DNA from: Allonocardiopsis opalescens
GTDB taxonomy: Bacteria; Actinomycetota; Actinomycetes; Streptosporangiales; Streptosporangiaceae
Assembly (NCBI RefSeq): GCF_003002095.1
Contig: NZ_PVZC01000010.1
Span: forward strand, 1-64,000
Reading direction: 5' to 3'
DNA length: 64,000 bases
The notes below the pieces were generated by a model that saw nothing but the letters and a program-made list of their open reading frames with translations, searched no databases and was not told where the DNA came from. Position numbers and translations under genes: made by a program. Positions 8,976 through 17,306 of the stretch are shown piece after piece; within the stretch, counting starts at the first letter, position 1, and every line of letters begins with the position of its first letter.

Positions 8976-10517
8976 TCAGATCTCGCCGTCGCCGCGGTAT
9001 TTGGTGGTGGGGCCGCCGGACGATAGCTCCGCCCGCCAATGGTCGGGGAGTAGCAGGCCGAGCGCGCCGACGTGCAGTCCGAGTGGAAGCCGTCCCGTCG
9101 CCAAGCCGAAGTTCACCCTGCCGCCCGCGAACTTTGCCTTGCTGAAGTCCGCTGTGCGGCCGGCGAACTCCGCCCCGCTGAAGTCCACCATGCCACCGGT
9201 GAACGCCGCCCCGCTGAAGTCCGCCGTGCCGCTGGCGAACTCCGCCCCGCTGAAGTCCATGATGCCGCTGGCGAACTCCGCCCTGTTGAAGTTCACCGTG
9301 CCGCCGACGAACACCGCGGGGAAGTGCACTGTGCCACCGGCGAACCGCGCGCCGTTGAAGTGCACCGTGCCGCCAGTGAACGCTACGGCGAAGTGCGCCG
9401 TGCCACCGGTGAACGCCGCCCCGCTGAAGTGCGCCACGCCGCCGGCGAACTCCGCTCCGGTGAAGTCCACCGTGCCACCGGTGAACGCCGCGCCGCGGAA
9501 GTCGACCCTGCCGCCGGTGAACCCCGCCAAGCTGAGGTGCACCGTGCCGCCGGTGAACGTCGCTGCTGCGAAGCTGGTGGCGCCGCCGGTGAATGACGCG
9601 CCGGTGAGGTCGAGCGTGGTGCCGGTGGGGACGTGGATTCGGGAGAGGTCTCCGCCGTCGAAGACCACCCCGGTGAGGTCGAAGTGGTGGCCGTGCCAGG
9701 ACGCGGTGGCGTCTTCGCGGAGGTGGTCGCGGATGGTGCGGATGATGGTGTGGCGGACTTCGCGCATCGCCCGGTAGGCCAGCAGCTTGTCCTGGTAGGC
9801 GGCGTCGGCCTCCTGCGCCGTGGGGCCGGGGGGATTGTCGCCTGGGCGCCGGCGCACCCGGGTGCGGGGCCGGGCGGCGGGCTTGTCGGGTTCGGGTTCG
9901 TAGGGCATGCGCAGGTAGGCGCAGAGCACGTCGATGCACACCCGCCGCTGCTGGGGGACCTCGTCGGCCAGGCGGGTCAGGGTGTGCACGCCGCCGAGAC
10001 GTACTGCGGCCTGGTCGGCGCCCAGTTGGGTGACGGCGGTGGTGAAGCGCTCGTCGTCGCGTTTGGCCAGTTCGCGCTCGTGCGCCTGTTGGGCTTCTGC
10101 GGCGGCGCGTTCCTCGGTGCGTTCGGCCAGGCGCTGGGCGCGGTCGTTGAGTTGCTGGCGGTGGTAGGCGATCACCAGCAGTGCCACACCGCCCAGGCCG
10201 GTGACCACGGCGAAGGCGCGGGTCAGCGCTCCGGCCATGTCGCCGGGGCGGGCGGGGCCGGGGGCGGGGCCCAGGGGGTAGCCGCGCCAAGGCGGGACAT
10301 GGCCCAGCAGCCACAGCTGAATCCCGACCAGGGCGGCCACCAGGACCAGGGCCAAGGCGGCCATCCCCAGGATGGCGGCCAGCAGGCCCAACCGCGACCA
10401 GTCCCTGCCGCCCGCCCGGCCGCGCAGGCGCTCCCACCGCGCGCCCAACCAGCGCATCACCGCCCGCGCACCCCCTTTGGCCTTCAGCGGCCAAGACCGA
10501 CGCGGCAGCCTGGGCAT
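8976..10517 (-). CDS. Membrane-anchored pentapeptide-like repeat protein
   Basis: The 513-residue product has a basic N-terminus, two hydrophobic segments (about residues 40-65 and 90-115), a charged coiled-coil-like stretch with 'RQQLNDRAQRLAERTEER' (about 118-135), and a central region ending near 'TIIRTIRDHL'. The C-terminal part has about 14 repeats of roughly 12 residues of the form (G)A-x-F-x-G-G-x-x-x-F. The repeats resemble the pentapeptide-repeat beta-helix class but with a 12-residue period, seen in many Streptomyces proteins. One unit has 11 residues ('VAFTGGTVHFN'). The start is uncertain: ATG 10517 is used, and 10457 is an alternative. Function unknown; a scaffold at the membrane is plausible. 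Confidence 0.75.
   Translation of the reverse strand: MPRLPRRSWPLKAKGGARAVMRWLGARWERLRGRAGGRDWSRLGLLAAILGMAALALVLVAALVGIQLWLLGHVPPWRGYPLGPAPGPARPGDMAGALTRAFAVVTGLGGVALLVIAYHRQQLNDRAQRLAERTEERAAAEAQQAHERELAKRDDERFTTAVTQLGADQAAVRLGGVHTLTRLADEVPQQRRVCIDVLCAYLRMPYEPEPDKPAARPRTRVRRRPGDNPPGPTAQEADAAYQDKLLAYRAMREVRHTIIRTIRDHLREDATASWHGHHFDLTGVVFDGGDLSRIHVPTGTTLDLTGASFTGGATSFAAATFTGGTVHLSLAGFTGGRVDFRGAAFTGGTVDFTGAEFAGGVAHFSGAAFTGGTAHFAVAFTGGTVHFNGARFAGGTVHFPAVFVGGTVNFNRAEFASGIMDFSGAEFASGTADFSGAAFTGGMVDFSGAEFAGRTADFSKAKFAGGRVNFGLATGRLPLGLHVGALGLLLPDHWRAELSSGGPTTKYRGDGEI
9120..9610 (-). repeat. 36-bp-period tandem coding repeat
   Basis: The DNA coding for the A-x-F-x-G-G units is itself a degenerate tandem repeat of about 36 bp. 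Recurrent blocks such as 'gtgccaccggtgaacgcc' appear on the plus strand. One unit near 9390 is 3 nt short, giving the 11-residue repeat. The repeats probably grow and shrink by slippage or recombination. Confidence 0.7.
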
Positions 10518-11008
10518 CCGACACCCGCGAGCCGACAATCGCGCAGCCTCTGCCGTACGTCCTGTCCTTAGCCCTCTTTGGACCACGGACGGTCGGATCG
10601 GTCCGGCGGTTCCATGCCTCCGTTGGCACGTGGAACGCCGAGACCGTCCGCCGACGCGGGCCCGGCTGCCGCTGTTTCCCGCCCTGTCGACGTGGTCGGC
10701 CGCTCTCGGCGCGGCCCGAGCGAGCCTGACTGGAAGTACGACGCGCAAGGGTTCCGCAGCCGTCGGATCCGGCCGCCAGGCGCGCACTGCACACACCGAG
10801 GCGCGGCCGAAAAACCGGTGGCGGGTGCCAGGCGGCGGCCGGTAGCGTCTGGATCCGTCCGGGACCGCGCGAGGCGGGTCCGTGCACGGCGCGACCAGGG
10901 GAGGGATGACCGATGAGCTGCACGACTGTCTTTCGGCTGTCCTCTTTCCACCGGGTGCCCTAGCCGCGGCGCGGCTCGCACCCCGATCTCCTGAGTGAAG
11001 GTCCCGTC
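10518..11008. other. Divergent gap, 491 nt, with a possible short leader ORF
   Basis: Between the repeat gene and rsgA. A TAGCGT box at about 10847 and an 'AGGGGAGGG' ribosome-binding-like run at about 10897 precede two very short frames (ATG 10906, 29 codons; ATG 10914, 16 codons) that end before rsgA. Neither can be supported as a gene by sequence alone. The rest shows nothing clear. Confidence 0.35.
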
Positions 11009-12118
11009 GTGACGAACGACTCCACCGTCCTGCCCGCCGACGCCTCCGACCCCGCCGCTCCGCTGGCCGCGCTGGGCTTCGACGCCCGTACCCGTGCGCT
11101 GTTCGCGGCGGCCGCGCCCGAGGGCGCCCGCCCGGCCCGGGTGGCCTCCGTCGCCAAGGGCGCCGCCGGGCTGCTGGCCCCCGAACCGCTGACCGCCGCC
11201 TTCGGGCCCGCGCTGCGCGCGAGCGCCGCCGCCGATCCCGTCGCGCTGCCCTGCCCCGGCGACTGGGTGGTGCTGCGCACCCTGCCTGACGGCACCCACC
11301 TGGTCCACGCCGTGCTGGAGCGGCGCACCGCCTTCGTGCGCAGCGGGGTGGGCGCCGACTCCCACGGCCAGGTGCTGGCCGCCAATGTCGACACGGTGTT
11401 CATCACCGAGCCCGTCGCCGCCGCGCCCAACCTCGGCCGGGTGGAGCGGCTGCTCGCGCTGGCCTGGGAGAGCGGCGCGGAGCCCGTGGTGGTGCTCACC
11501 AAGGCCGACCTCGCCGCCGACCGGCTGCCCGGGCTGATCGACGCCGCGTCCTCGGCCGCGCCCGGCGCGCAGGTGCACGCGGTGAGCGCGGTGACCGGCG
11601 CGGGCCTGGACGCCCTGGCCGCCCACCTGGCGCCCGCGCGCACGATCGCGCTGCTCGGCCCCTCGGGTGCGGGCAAGTCCAGCCTGGTCAACGCGCTGGC
11701 GGGCACGGAGGTGATGGCGGCGGGCGGCGTGCGCGACGACGGACGCGGCCGCCACACCACCACCCACCGCCAGCTGGTGGCGCTGCCCGGCGGCGCGCTG
11801 GTCCTGGACACCCCGGGCCTGCGCCGCATCAACCTGCACGACACCGACGCCGGTCTGGACCGCACCTTCGCCGACCTGCTGGAGATCGCCGAACAGTGCC
11901 GCTTCAACGACTGCGCGCACGACTCCGAGCCCGGCTGCGCCGTCCGGGCCGCGATCGAGGACGGCACCCTGGAGCGCCGCCGCCTCGACAGCTGGCGCAA
12001 GCTGCGCCGCGAGGCGGAGTGGCAGGCCAGCCGCACCGACGCGCGGCTGCGCCAGGAGCGGCTGCGGGAGTGGAAGCAGGTCCACAAGGAGGTGCGCCGC
12101 CGCGGCTACCGGCCCTGA
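11009..12118 (+). CDS. rsgA: Ribosome small-subunit-dependent GTPase A
   Basis: RsgA checks late 30S subunit maturation and hydrolyses GTP on the ribosome. The 369-residue protein has an N-terminal OB-fold, then the circularly permuted GTPase order typical of this family: G4 'TKAD' first (about 164), G1 'GPSGAGKSS' (about 218-226), and G3 'DTPG' (about 268). A C-terminal zinc finger has ligands in 'CRFNDCAH' and 'GCAV'. GTG 11009 follows AAGG at a 7-nt spacing. It is monocistronic and followed by a hairpin at 12131. Nothing is missing relative to the family. Confidence 0.95.
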   Translation: MTNDSTVLPADASDPAAPLAALGFDARTRALFAAAAPEGARPARVASVAKGAAGLLAPEPLTAAFGPALRASAAADPVALPCPGDWVVLRTLPDGTHLVHAVLERRTAFVRSGVGADSHGQVLAANVDTVFITEPVAAAPNLGRVERLLALAWESGAEPVVVLTKADLAADRLPGLIDAASSAAPGAQVHAVSAVTGAGLDALAAHLAPARTIALLGPSGAGKSSLVNALAGTEVMAAGGVRDDGRGRHTTTHRQLVALPGGALVLDTPGLRRINLHDTDAGLDRTFADLLEIAEQCRFNDCAHDSEPGCAVRAAIEDGTLERRRLDSWRKLRREAEWQASRTDARLRQERLREWKQVHKEVRRRGYRP

Positions 12119-12130
12119 CATCACGGCTCC

Positions 12131-12155
12131 GGCCCGCCCTGTGGAGCGGCGGGCC
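12131..12155. terminator. Stem-loop after rsgA
   Basis: Eight-bp perfect arms at 12131-12138 and 12148-12155 with a 9-nt loop, 12 nt after the rsgA stop. The remainder of 12156-12554 shows no gene or clear signal. Confidence 0.5.
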
Positions 12156-12554
12156 GCAGCCGCGCGGTGTGCCGGACAGCAACGCGGGTGCGCGCGGCGC
12201 CCGCACAGGTGCCGCCTGCGGGTATCCCGCACGGTGGTCGGCCGGTCCACGGCTGCGCCGCCGTGCGCGCGGACGGACCGCCCGCCCTTAGCGAACCGGC
12301 ACGCGCCAGGGCGAAGACCGGAACGTGCCCGGCGGTGCGGACGACGCCGTCCCCGCTCAACGAGCGCAAGCACCCTGCCGGCGAACCGGCGCACGAGCGC
12401 GGGCACGGCGGCCCTTCGCGACGGCGACAAGCCGTCGTACCCGTCCATGCGGCCGCCGCCTGAGGGGAGCGGCCGGATCAGGACGCCGCCCGTTCTCCCG
12501 TCGCGCTACCGGCGGACGACCCTGTGCGCTGCGCCGCGCGCCTCCGCATGGAAA

Positions 12555-12588
12555 GGGCGGGGTCCCGGGCACGCCCAGGACCCCGCCC
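12555..12588 (-). terminator. 11-bp stem-loop terminator with short T-run (minus strand)
   Basis: Perfect arms at 12555-12565 and 12578-12588, with extra pairing inside the loop. Read on the minus strand the stem is followed by TTT. It lies 13 nt past the stop of the 33-codon ORF and matches that direction. Confidence 0.7.
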
Positions 12589-12601
12589 GAGGCGGTGAGG
12601 G

Positions 12602-12703
12602 CTAGTCCTGCTCGCCCTCCATCAACTCCAGACGCCACCCCTCGACGTCGACGCTCTCGTCGGCGAGCAGGAGGCCGAGCAGGAGTCCTGGGAGTTCGTT
12701 CAT
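12602..12703 (-). CDS. Small 33-residue protein of unknown function
   Basis: The frame starts at ATG 12703 with GGAG 7-8 nt upstream and ends at TAG 12602. The peptide begins 'MNELPGLLLGLLLADES' and ends 'LELMEGEQD': a Leu-rich N-terminal half and a strongly acidic C-terminal half with one Trp. It has no Cys, so it is not an obvious lanthipeptide core. A minus-direction terminator directly follows, and the upstream 12704-12800 region is AT-richer with short inverted repeats, so it looks like an independent transcription unit. It could be a regulatory or membrane-associated micropeptide; no family recognised. Confidence 0.5.
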   Translation of the reverse strand: MNELPGLLLGLLLADESVDVEGWRLELMEGEQD

Positions 12704-13052
12704 GACACACTCCGATCACAGTCCGATTATGTGTGAACACTCTCAGTGTGTGCGCCGGAGTGATCGTGATCAATCACCGGAGCACATAGGGCCGCCACCT
12801 GTCGCTCGGCGACCACCGGACCCTCCAGCCGCTTCGCGGCACGTCCTGGGCGGTGCTGCGGCCGCTCCCGGCCTGACGCATCGGGCGGACCGGACGGCGG
12901 CGCCACACGCCGCGGTCGCCCTCCCGGCTCGTCCACCTGTGTTCACGCGTGGGAGTGGAGTGCGACACGCCGCCCGGCGCTGACCTGGACGGGCGGGAAC
13001 GGGCGTGTGTCCGGGCGCGAAACTGTCGGCGGCGACCGCTACCGTGGCCTGC
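12704..13052. other. Divergent promoter region, 349 nt
   Basis: Between the small ORF and the exonuclease gene. It holds an ACACT-CTC-AGTGT inverted repeat (about 12737-12749) and repeated GTGATC/GATCAC half-sites near 12770. TACCGT at 13040-13045 lies 7 nt before the exonuclease GTG and is a likely leaderless -10 box. Confidence 0.45.
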
Positions 13053-14471
13053 GTGGCCGATCTCGCCAAGTTCTTCGCCCCCGGATGCCTGGGCCGGACC
13101 GTGCCGGGCCCCGACTCCCGTTCGCTGACCTTCGCCGCGCTCGATGTGGAGACCACCGGCCTGGATCCGGCCGCCAGCCGGGTGTGCGAGGTGGCGGTGG
13201 TGCGCTTCCGGGGCGACGGCGAGGTGCTGTCGGAGTACGCCACCCTGGTCGACCCCCAGGCGCCGATGGCCGGTACCGAGCTGCACGAGATCACCGCCGA
13301 GCACGTGACGGGGGCGCCGTCCTTCGCCGAGGTGCTGCCCGAGGTGCACCGGCTGCTCACCGGCGCGGTGGTGGTGGCGCACAACCTCGCCTTCGAGGAC
13401 GCGTTCTTCGCCGCCGAGGCCGAGCGGGCGGGCTGGAGCGGCCCGGCTCCGGCGGCGGTGTGCACCCTGGTCACCGCCCGCGCCCAGCTGGCCGGGCGCA
13501 GCTACAAGCTGAACTCGCTGTACAAGACGCTGCTGGGTTCGTGGTTCCCCGACGCCCACACCGCGCTGGGCGACTGCCGGGCCCTGGCGCGGCTGGTCCC
13601 GGCGCTGCTGGAGCAGGCGCCGGTGCCGCTGCGCTACGAGGGCCCCGACCCGCTGCCCGGGCTGCCGCGCACGGTCGAGCCGGTGCGGCTGCAGCCGCGT
13701 GCGGTGCACCTGTCGGCGCGTCGGGGCTGGCTGGCGGGGCTGGCCGCCAGCTTCCCGCGCACCGCCGACGCCTACCCGGTGGAGCCCGAGGCCGAGCGCG
13801 GCTACCGCGACACCCTGTCGGCCGCCGTCACCCGGGGCCGCCTCACCGGCGAGGACGCCCGCCGCCTGGCGGTGCTGGCCGGGCGCGCGGGCTTCACCCA
13901 GCAGCGGCTGGTCGGCCTGCACCACGCGGCCTGGGCCGCCCTGTCGGCCGCCGAGGACGCCCGCGCGCTGCCGGCGAACCGGCTGGCCGACCTCGCGGCC
14001 CATCTGGGCGTATCCGACGACGCCGCCCGGACGGACTCCGCCGCCGCCGTGCGCGTTCCGCCGCCCACCGCCGATCCCGACGCCGCGCCGACGCACCCCG
14101 CCGGCCCCGAGGCCCCGGCGACCGGTGGCGGGGCGGACGTGCGCTCCCCGCGCCCGGAGGAATCCCCGGCCGGCTCGGAGGCGGCCGCTCCCGGTACGGA
14201 CCGTCCGGAGTCCGAGGGCGCGGCCCCGGCGGCCGCGAACGGCGCGCCGACCGCCACGGGCGGTGCGCGGCGCGGGTCGGGCCGGTCGGCGGCCGAGCGC
14301 GAGGCGATGTTCCGGCACACCTGGCGCGCGCAGGAGCGCGAGCCGCACTGGCCGAGCTGGGACCGCCCCGGCGAGCGCTCGGCGGCGGTGCGGGCCCCCG
14401 AGCAGCCGGGCCGCGCCGCCCCGGTCCCGGCGGCGGCCGCCGCCGAGCAACCCACCCTGTGGGACGAGTGA
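13053..14471 (+). CDS. DnaQ-like 3'-5' exonuclease
   Basis: The 472-residue protein begins with a DEDDh exonuclease domain like the DNA polymerase III epsilon subunit. It has Exo I 'ALDVETTG' (about 30-37), Exo II 'VVAHNLAFED' (about 108-117) and Exo III with His and Asp in 'HTALGDC' (about 170-176). The rest is a helical segment and a long Ala/Pro-rich, probably disordered linker. The C-terminal 'EQPTLWDE' resembles a sliding-clamp-binding tail. Such proteins trim or proofread nucleic acid in the cytosol. GTG 13053 is chosen because TACCGT lies 7 nt upstream and no ribosome-binding site is visible; GTG/ATG starts further upstream are less likely. Confidence 0.85.
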   Translation: MADLAKFFAPGCLGRTVPGPDSRSLTFAALDVETTGLDPAASRVCEVAVVRFRGDGEVLSEYATLVDPQAPMAGTELHEITAEHVTGAPSFAEVLPEVHRLLTGAVVVAHNLAFEDAFFAAEAERAGWSGPAPAAVCTLVTARAQLAGRSYKLNSLYKTLLGSWFPDAHTALGDCRALARLVPALLEQAPVPLRYEGPDPLPGLPRTVEPVRLQPRAVHLSARRGWLAGLAASFPRTADAYPVEPEAERGYRDTLSAAVTRGRLTGEDARRLAVLAGRAGFTQQRLVGLHHAAWAALSAAEDARALPANRLADLAAHLGVSDDAARTDSAAAVRVPPPTADPDAAPTHPAGPEAPATGGGADVRSPRPEESPAGSEAAAPGTDRPESEGAAPAAANGAPTATGGARRGSGRSAAEREAMFRHTWRAQEREPHWPSWDRPGERSAAVRAPEQPGRAAPVPAAAAAEQPTLWDE

Positions 14472-14775
14472 CGGCCTTCGTGTAGGCGGGAGTGGCCGCG
14501 CCGGAGAGATCCTGAACCGGACCCCGGCGGCGTGGACCTGCCCGACGCCGCGGGCGCGTCCGTCCCAGGCCGGCGGCATCGAGTACGCGCACGGGGCCAC
14601 CGTCCCGGCGCCCGTGGCCCTGTCTTCTGCTCTGACCGGCCCTCGCCGGCGGGTCCCGGGCGCGGCCGTCCGGCGGTGTCCGGCTCTGTCGCCGGTCCAT
14701 CGCACCTGTGCTGCGCCGCCGAGATCTCGGTGCGGCCGGTGGCGTGCGGGCCGCACGGCGCCGTCAGGTCGCGGT
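14472..14775. other. Intergenic gap, 304 nt
   Basis: Between the convergent exonuclease and HxlR genes. I see no gene, repeat or clear terminator. Confidence 0.5.
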
Positions 14776-15216
14776 TCAGGCCGGGCGGTCGTCGTACCTC
14801 GCGCGGTTGGCGAGTACGTCGTCCATGTGCGCCTCGGCCCAGGTCTTGATGGCGCGCACCGCCTGGTGCAGTGAGAGGCCGAGGTCGGTCAGCTCGTAGG
14901 TGACCGTGACGGGCACGGTCGGCGTCACGGTGCGGGTGAGCAGGCCGTCGCGTTCCAGGGAGCGCAGGGTCTGGGTGAGCATCTTCTGGCTGACTCCCGC
15001 CAGGCGGCGCGACAGTTCGGAGTAGCGCATCGGCCGCGGCTGTCCGGATCCGTCGACACCGGGTCGGTGCGGGCCGCCGCCCAGCGCGCACAGGATCAGT
15101 GTGGCCCATTTGTCGGAGATCCGGTCGAGCAGTTCGCGGCTGGGGCAGGCCGCCAGGTAGGCGTCGTAGTCGGCCTTGGCCCGCGCCCGCTGCTGGGCCG
15201 CCGTCGTCGTCGCCAT
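14776..15216 (-). CDS. HxlR family transcriptional regulator
   Basis: The 146-residue winged-helix protein carries the HxlR hallmarks: a Cys near the N-terminus ('LAACPSRELLDRISDKWATL', about 28), 'RYSELSRRLAGVSQKMLTQTLRSLERDGLLTR' split across the recognition helix and wing, and 'YELTDLGLSL'. An N-proximal Cys in this family often senses thiol-reactive electrophiles. A loop insertion rich in Gly/Pro lies before the HTH. ATG 15216 follows GAGGAGGGG closely. The gene is divergent from an aldo/keto reductase, its likely target. Confidence 0.9.
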   Translation of the reverse strand: MATTTAAQQRARAKADYDAYLAACPSRELLDRISDKWATLILCALGGGPHRPGVDGSGQPRPMRYSELSRRLAGVSQKMLTQTLRSLERDGLLTRTVTPTVPVTVTYELTDLGLSLHQAVRAIKTWAEAHMDDVLANRARYDDRPA

Positions 15217-15252
15217 CGACCCCTCCTCTCCCATGGGTGGCTTACGCACTTC

Positions 15253-15266
15253 GAAGTACCTACTTC
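15253..15266. promoter_or_regulatory. Probable HxlR operator
   Basis: A perfect inverted repeat GAAGTA-CC-TACTTC sits in the divergent promoter region. HxlR-type regulators bind short AT-rich palindromes of this size. The site is 37 nt from the regulator start and 76 nt from the reductase start. Confidence 0.65.
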
Positions 15267-15341
15267 CTATCAGAAAGCAGCACTCCAATACTGATGCGGC
15301 AGGCCGTCAGGCACCACCTCGAGCCCGTGAAAGGCGCGAAC

Positions 15342-16214
15342 ATGAGCACGCTGTCCACCTCGCTTCCCGGCGGCACCTGGGCCCTGGGCGATCTGCCCGT
15401 CACCCGGTTCGGCTACGGCGCCATGCAGCTGGCCGGTCCCGGGGTGATGGGGCCGCCCGCCGATCGCGCGGGCGCGCTCGCGGTGCTGCGCGAGGCCGTC
15501 GACCTCGGCATCACCCACATCGACACCAGCGACGCCTACGGGCCGCGCGTCACCAACCGGCTGATCGCCGAGGCGCTGCGCCCGTATCCGGAGTCGCTGC
15601 GCATCGTGACCAAGGTCGGCGCCACGCGCGACGAGCACGGCGGCTGGCCGGTGGCGCGGCGGCCTGAGGAGCTGCGCCGCGCGGTCCACGACAACCTCAG
15701 GGCGCTGGGCCTGGAGGTGCTCGACGTGGTCAACCTGCGGCTCGGTGACGCGGCGGGCCCGTCGCCCGCCTCACTCGCCGAGCCGTTCGGGGCGCTCGTC
15801 GAACTCCAGCGGCAGGGGCTGATCAGGCACCTGGGGGTGAGCAACGCGACGGCGGAGCAGGTCGCCGAGGCGCGGTCGATCGCGCCGATCGTGTGCGTGC
15901 AGAACATGTACAACCTCGCCCACCGCCACGACGACGACCTGATCGACCTGCTCGCCCGCGACGGCGTCGCCTATGTGCCCTTCTTCCCGCTCGGCGGTTT
16001 CAGCCCGCTGCAGTCCTCGGCGCTGACGGCCGTGGCCGCGCGCTTGGCGGCCACGCCGATGTCGGTCGCGCTGGCCTGGCTGCTGCGGCGGTCGCCGAAC
16101 ATCCTGCTGATCCCGGGGACCTCCTCGGTGGCGCACCTGCGCGAGAACGCCGCCGGTGCCGGGCTGCGGCTGTCGGCCGAAGACCTCGCCGAGCTGGACC
16201 GGATCGGCCGCTAG
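15342..16214 (+). CDS. Aldo/keto reductase
   Basis: A 290-residue (alpha/beta)8 NADPH-dependent oxidoreductase. Visible features are 'FGYGAMQL' (strand 1), the catalytic Asp and Tyr in 'HIDTSDAYG' (about 65-73), the catalytic Lys in 'IVTKVG' (about 90), 'IRHLGVSNAT', and 'ILLIPGTSSVAHL' for NADPH binding. The usual catalytic His of the fourth motif is replaced: the 'VNLRLGD' strand carries Arg, a variant seen in some actinobacterial AKRs. ATG 15342 follows AAAGG. Divergent from HxlR, so probably induced by reactive carbonyls or quinones (inference). Confidence 0.9.
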   Translation: MSTLSTSLPGGTWALGDLPVTRFGYGAMQLAGPGVMGPPADRAGALAVLREAVDLGITHIDTSDAYGPRVTNRLIAEALRPYPESLRIVTKVGATRDEHGGWPVARRPEELRRAVHDNLRALGLEVLDVVNLRLGDAAGPSPASLAEPFGALVELQRQGLIRHLGVSNATAEQVAEARSIAPIVCVQNMYNLAHRHDDDLIDLLARDGVAYVPFFPLGGFSPLQSSALTAVAARLAATPMSVALAWLLRRSPNILLIPGTSSVAHLRENAAGAGLRLSAEDLAELDRIGR

Positions 16215-16286
16215 GGGACGGGCGCGCCGGGCATGCGCGGGGCCGCGCCCCGTTCGAAGGGGGCGCGGCCCGTGCCGCCCGGTTCC

Positions 16287-16877
16287 TCAGTGGTCCTCGC
16301 GCAGTTCCTGGGCCCGGTCGCGGGCGTAGCCGCCGCTGGTGCGGGCGGCCTGCTGGGCGGTGCCGCGGACCTGTTCGGCGGCCTGGCGGGCGGTCTGCCC
16401 GGCGTCGTCGGCGACGCGCTGGGCGGATTCGCGGGCGGCCTGGGCGGCCGGCCGGGCGGCGCGCTGGACGGGTCCGGCCGCCTGGGCGGCGGCCTGGCGC
16501 TCGGCGCGGGTCTCGGGCAGCAGCGAGGCGGCGAGCGCGCCGAGGCCGAAGGCGATCAGCCCGGCGGCCAGCGGGTTGCCCTCGGCCTGGCGCAGGGCCT
16601 GGCGCGGGATCTCGCGGCCGCGTTCGACGGCGCGGTCGGCGTTCTCGCGCATGCCCCGGCCGGCCTGGCGGCCGCGCTCGCCGAGCTGTTCGCCGGTGTG
16701 GGAGGTGGTGCCCATGACTTTCCCCTTCGCGTCGCGCAGCCTGCCGCGCAGGTGCGCGGTGCGGCGCTGGACGATGCGGGGCGGGCTGGTCCGGTCGGCC
16801 AGGCGTTCGACGTCCTCGGACAGCCGCGCCCGCGTGTGGACGATGTCGGCTCTTATCTGGTCGGGTGACGTGCCCAT
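16287..16877 (-). CDS. DUF3618 envelope-associated protein
   Basis: The 196-residue product opens with the DUF3618 signature 'SPDQIRADIVHTRARLSEDV' (first 22 residues). Apolipoprotein-like amphipathic Ala/Gln/Arg repeats follow, with one hydrophobic segment 'AAGLIAFGLGALAASLL' (about 117-133). ATG 16877 follows AAGGAGG. It overlaps the end of the holin-like gene by 25 nt and is the last gene of a three-gene operon. Known as a widespread actinobacterial membrane-associated family without a defined activity; an envelope stress or membrane-shape role is a guess. Confidence 0.82.
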   Translation of the reverse strand: MGTSPDQIRADIVHTRARLSEDVERLADRTSPPRIVQRRTAHLRGRLRDAKGKVMGTTSHTGEQLGERGRQAGRGMRENADRAVERGREIPRQALRQAEGNPLAAGLIAFGLGALAASLLPETRAERQAAAQAAGPVQRAARPAAQAARESAQRVADDAGQTARQAAEQVRGTAQQAARTSGGYARDRAQELREDH

Positions 16878-17305
16878 CGCGCGTCCTCCTTGAGGGTCTG
16901 GACGGTCCGTTCGGGCTTGGGGTCGACCTGGCGGGCCCGTGAGCGGCCCAGCGCGAACAGCACGCCGCCCGCCACGGCCCACAGCAGGGTGATGACGAGG
17001 GCGGCCCAGGCCAGGCCGATGAGGTGGGCGAGGGCGAACACGAGGGTGAAGCTGAGCAGCACGGCGGTCATGTAGCCGGCGAAGCCGGCGGCGCCCAGCA
17101 GGCCCGCGGCCTTGCCCGCCTTGACGGCCTCCTCGCGCATCTCGGCCTTGGCCAGCTCGATCTCCTGGCGGAACAGCAGCTGCACGTCGTCGGTGAGGTT
17201 GTTGAGCAGCTCGCCCAGCGAGGCGTGCTCGCCCGCCCGGGCGCCGCCCGGCGGCGCCTCGGGTGCGGGGCGCGGAGCGGGCGGGTGGGCGTCGGTGACG
17301 GCCAT
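16853..17305 (-). CDS. Phage-holin-family (DUF1469-like) membrane protein
   Basis: The 150-residue product has a Pro-rich cytosolic N-terminus, an amphipathic helix with 'LGELLNNLTDDVQLLFRQEI' and 'ELAKAEMREEAVKAGKAAG', then two transmembrane segments (about 68-95 and 98-122). This is the Phage_holin_3_6 pattern. Despite the name, most chromosomal members are not lysis proteins and occur beside DUF3618 genes as here. ATG 17305 follows GAGAGGAG. Its start is 1 nt from the upstream gene's stop, so translation is coupled. Confidence 0.85.
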   Translation of the reverse strand: MAVTDAHPPAPRPAPEAPPGGARAGEHASLGELLNNLTDDVQLLFRQEIELAKAEMREEAVKAGKAAGLLGAAGFAGYMTAVLLSFTLVFALAHLIGLAWAALVITLLWAVAGGVLFALGRSRARQVDPKPERTVQTLKEDARWARHPTR

Positions 17306-17306
17306 G

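Noticed and set aside
8638-9777. Long plus-strand frame with regular 'PPVNAAPLKS'-like repeats
   Set aside because: It is the antisense image of the A-x-F-x-G-G repeat gene. The periodicity comes from that gene's 36-bp repeat.
10906-10995. Short ORFs (29 and 16 codons) after a good Shine-Dalgarno run before rsgA
   Set aside because: Too short and without conserved features to call; noted in the gap entry only.
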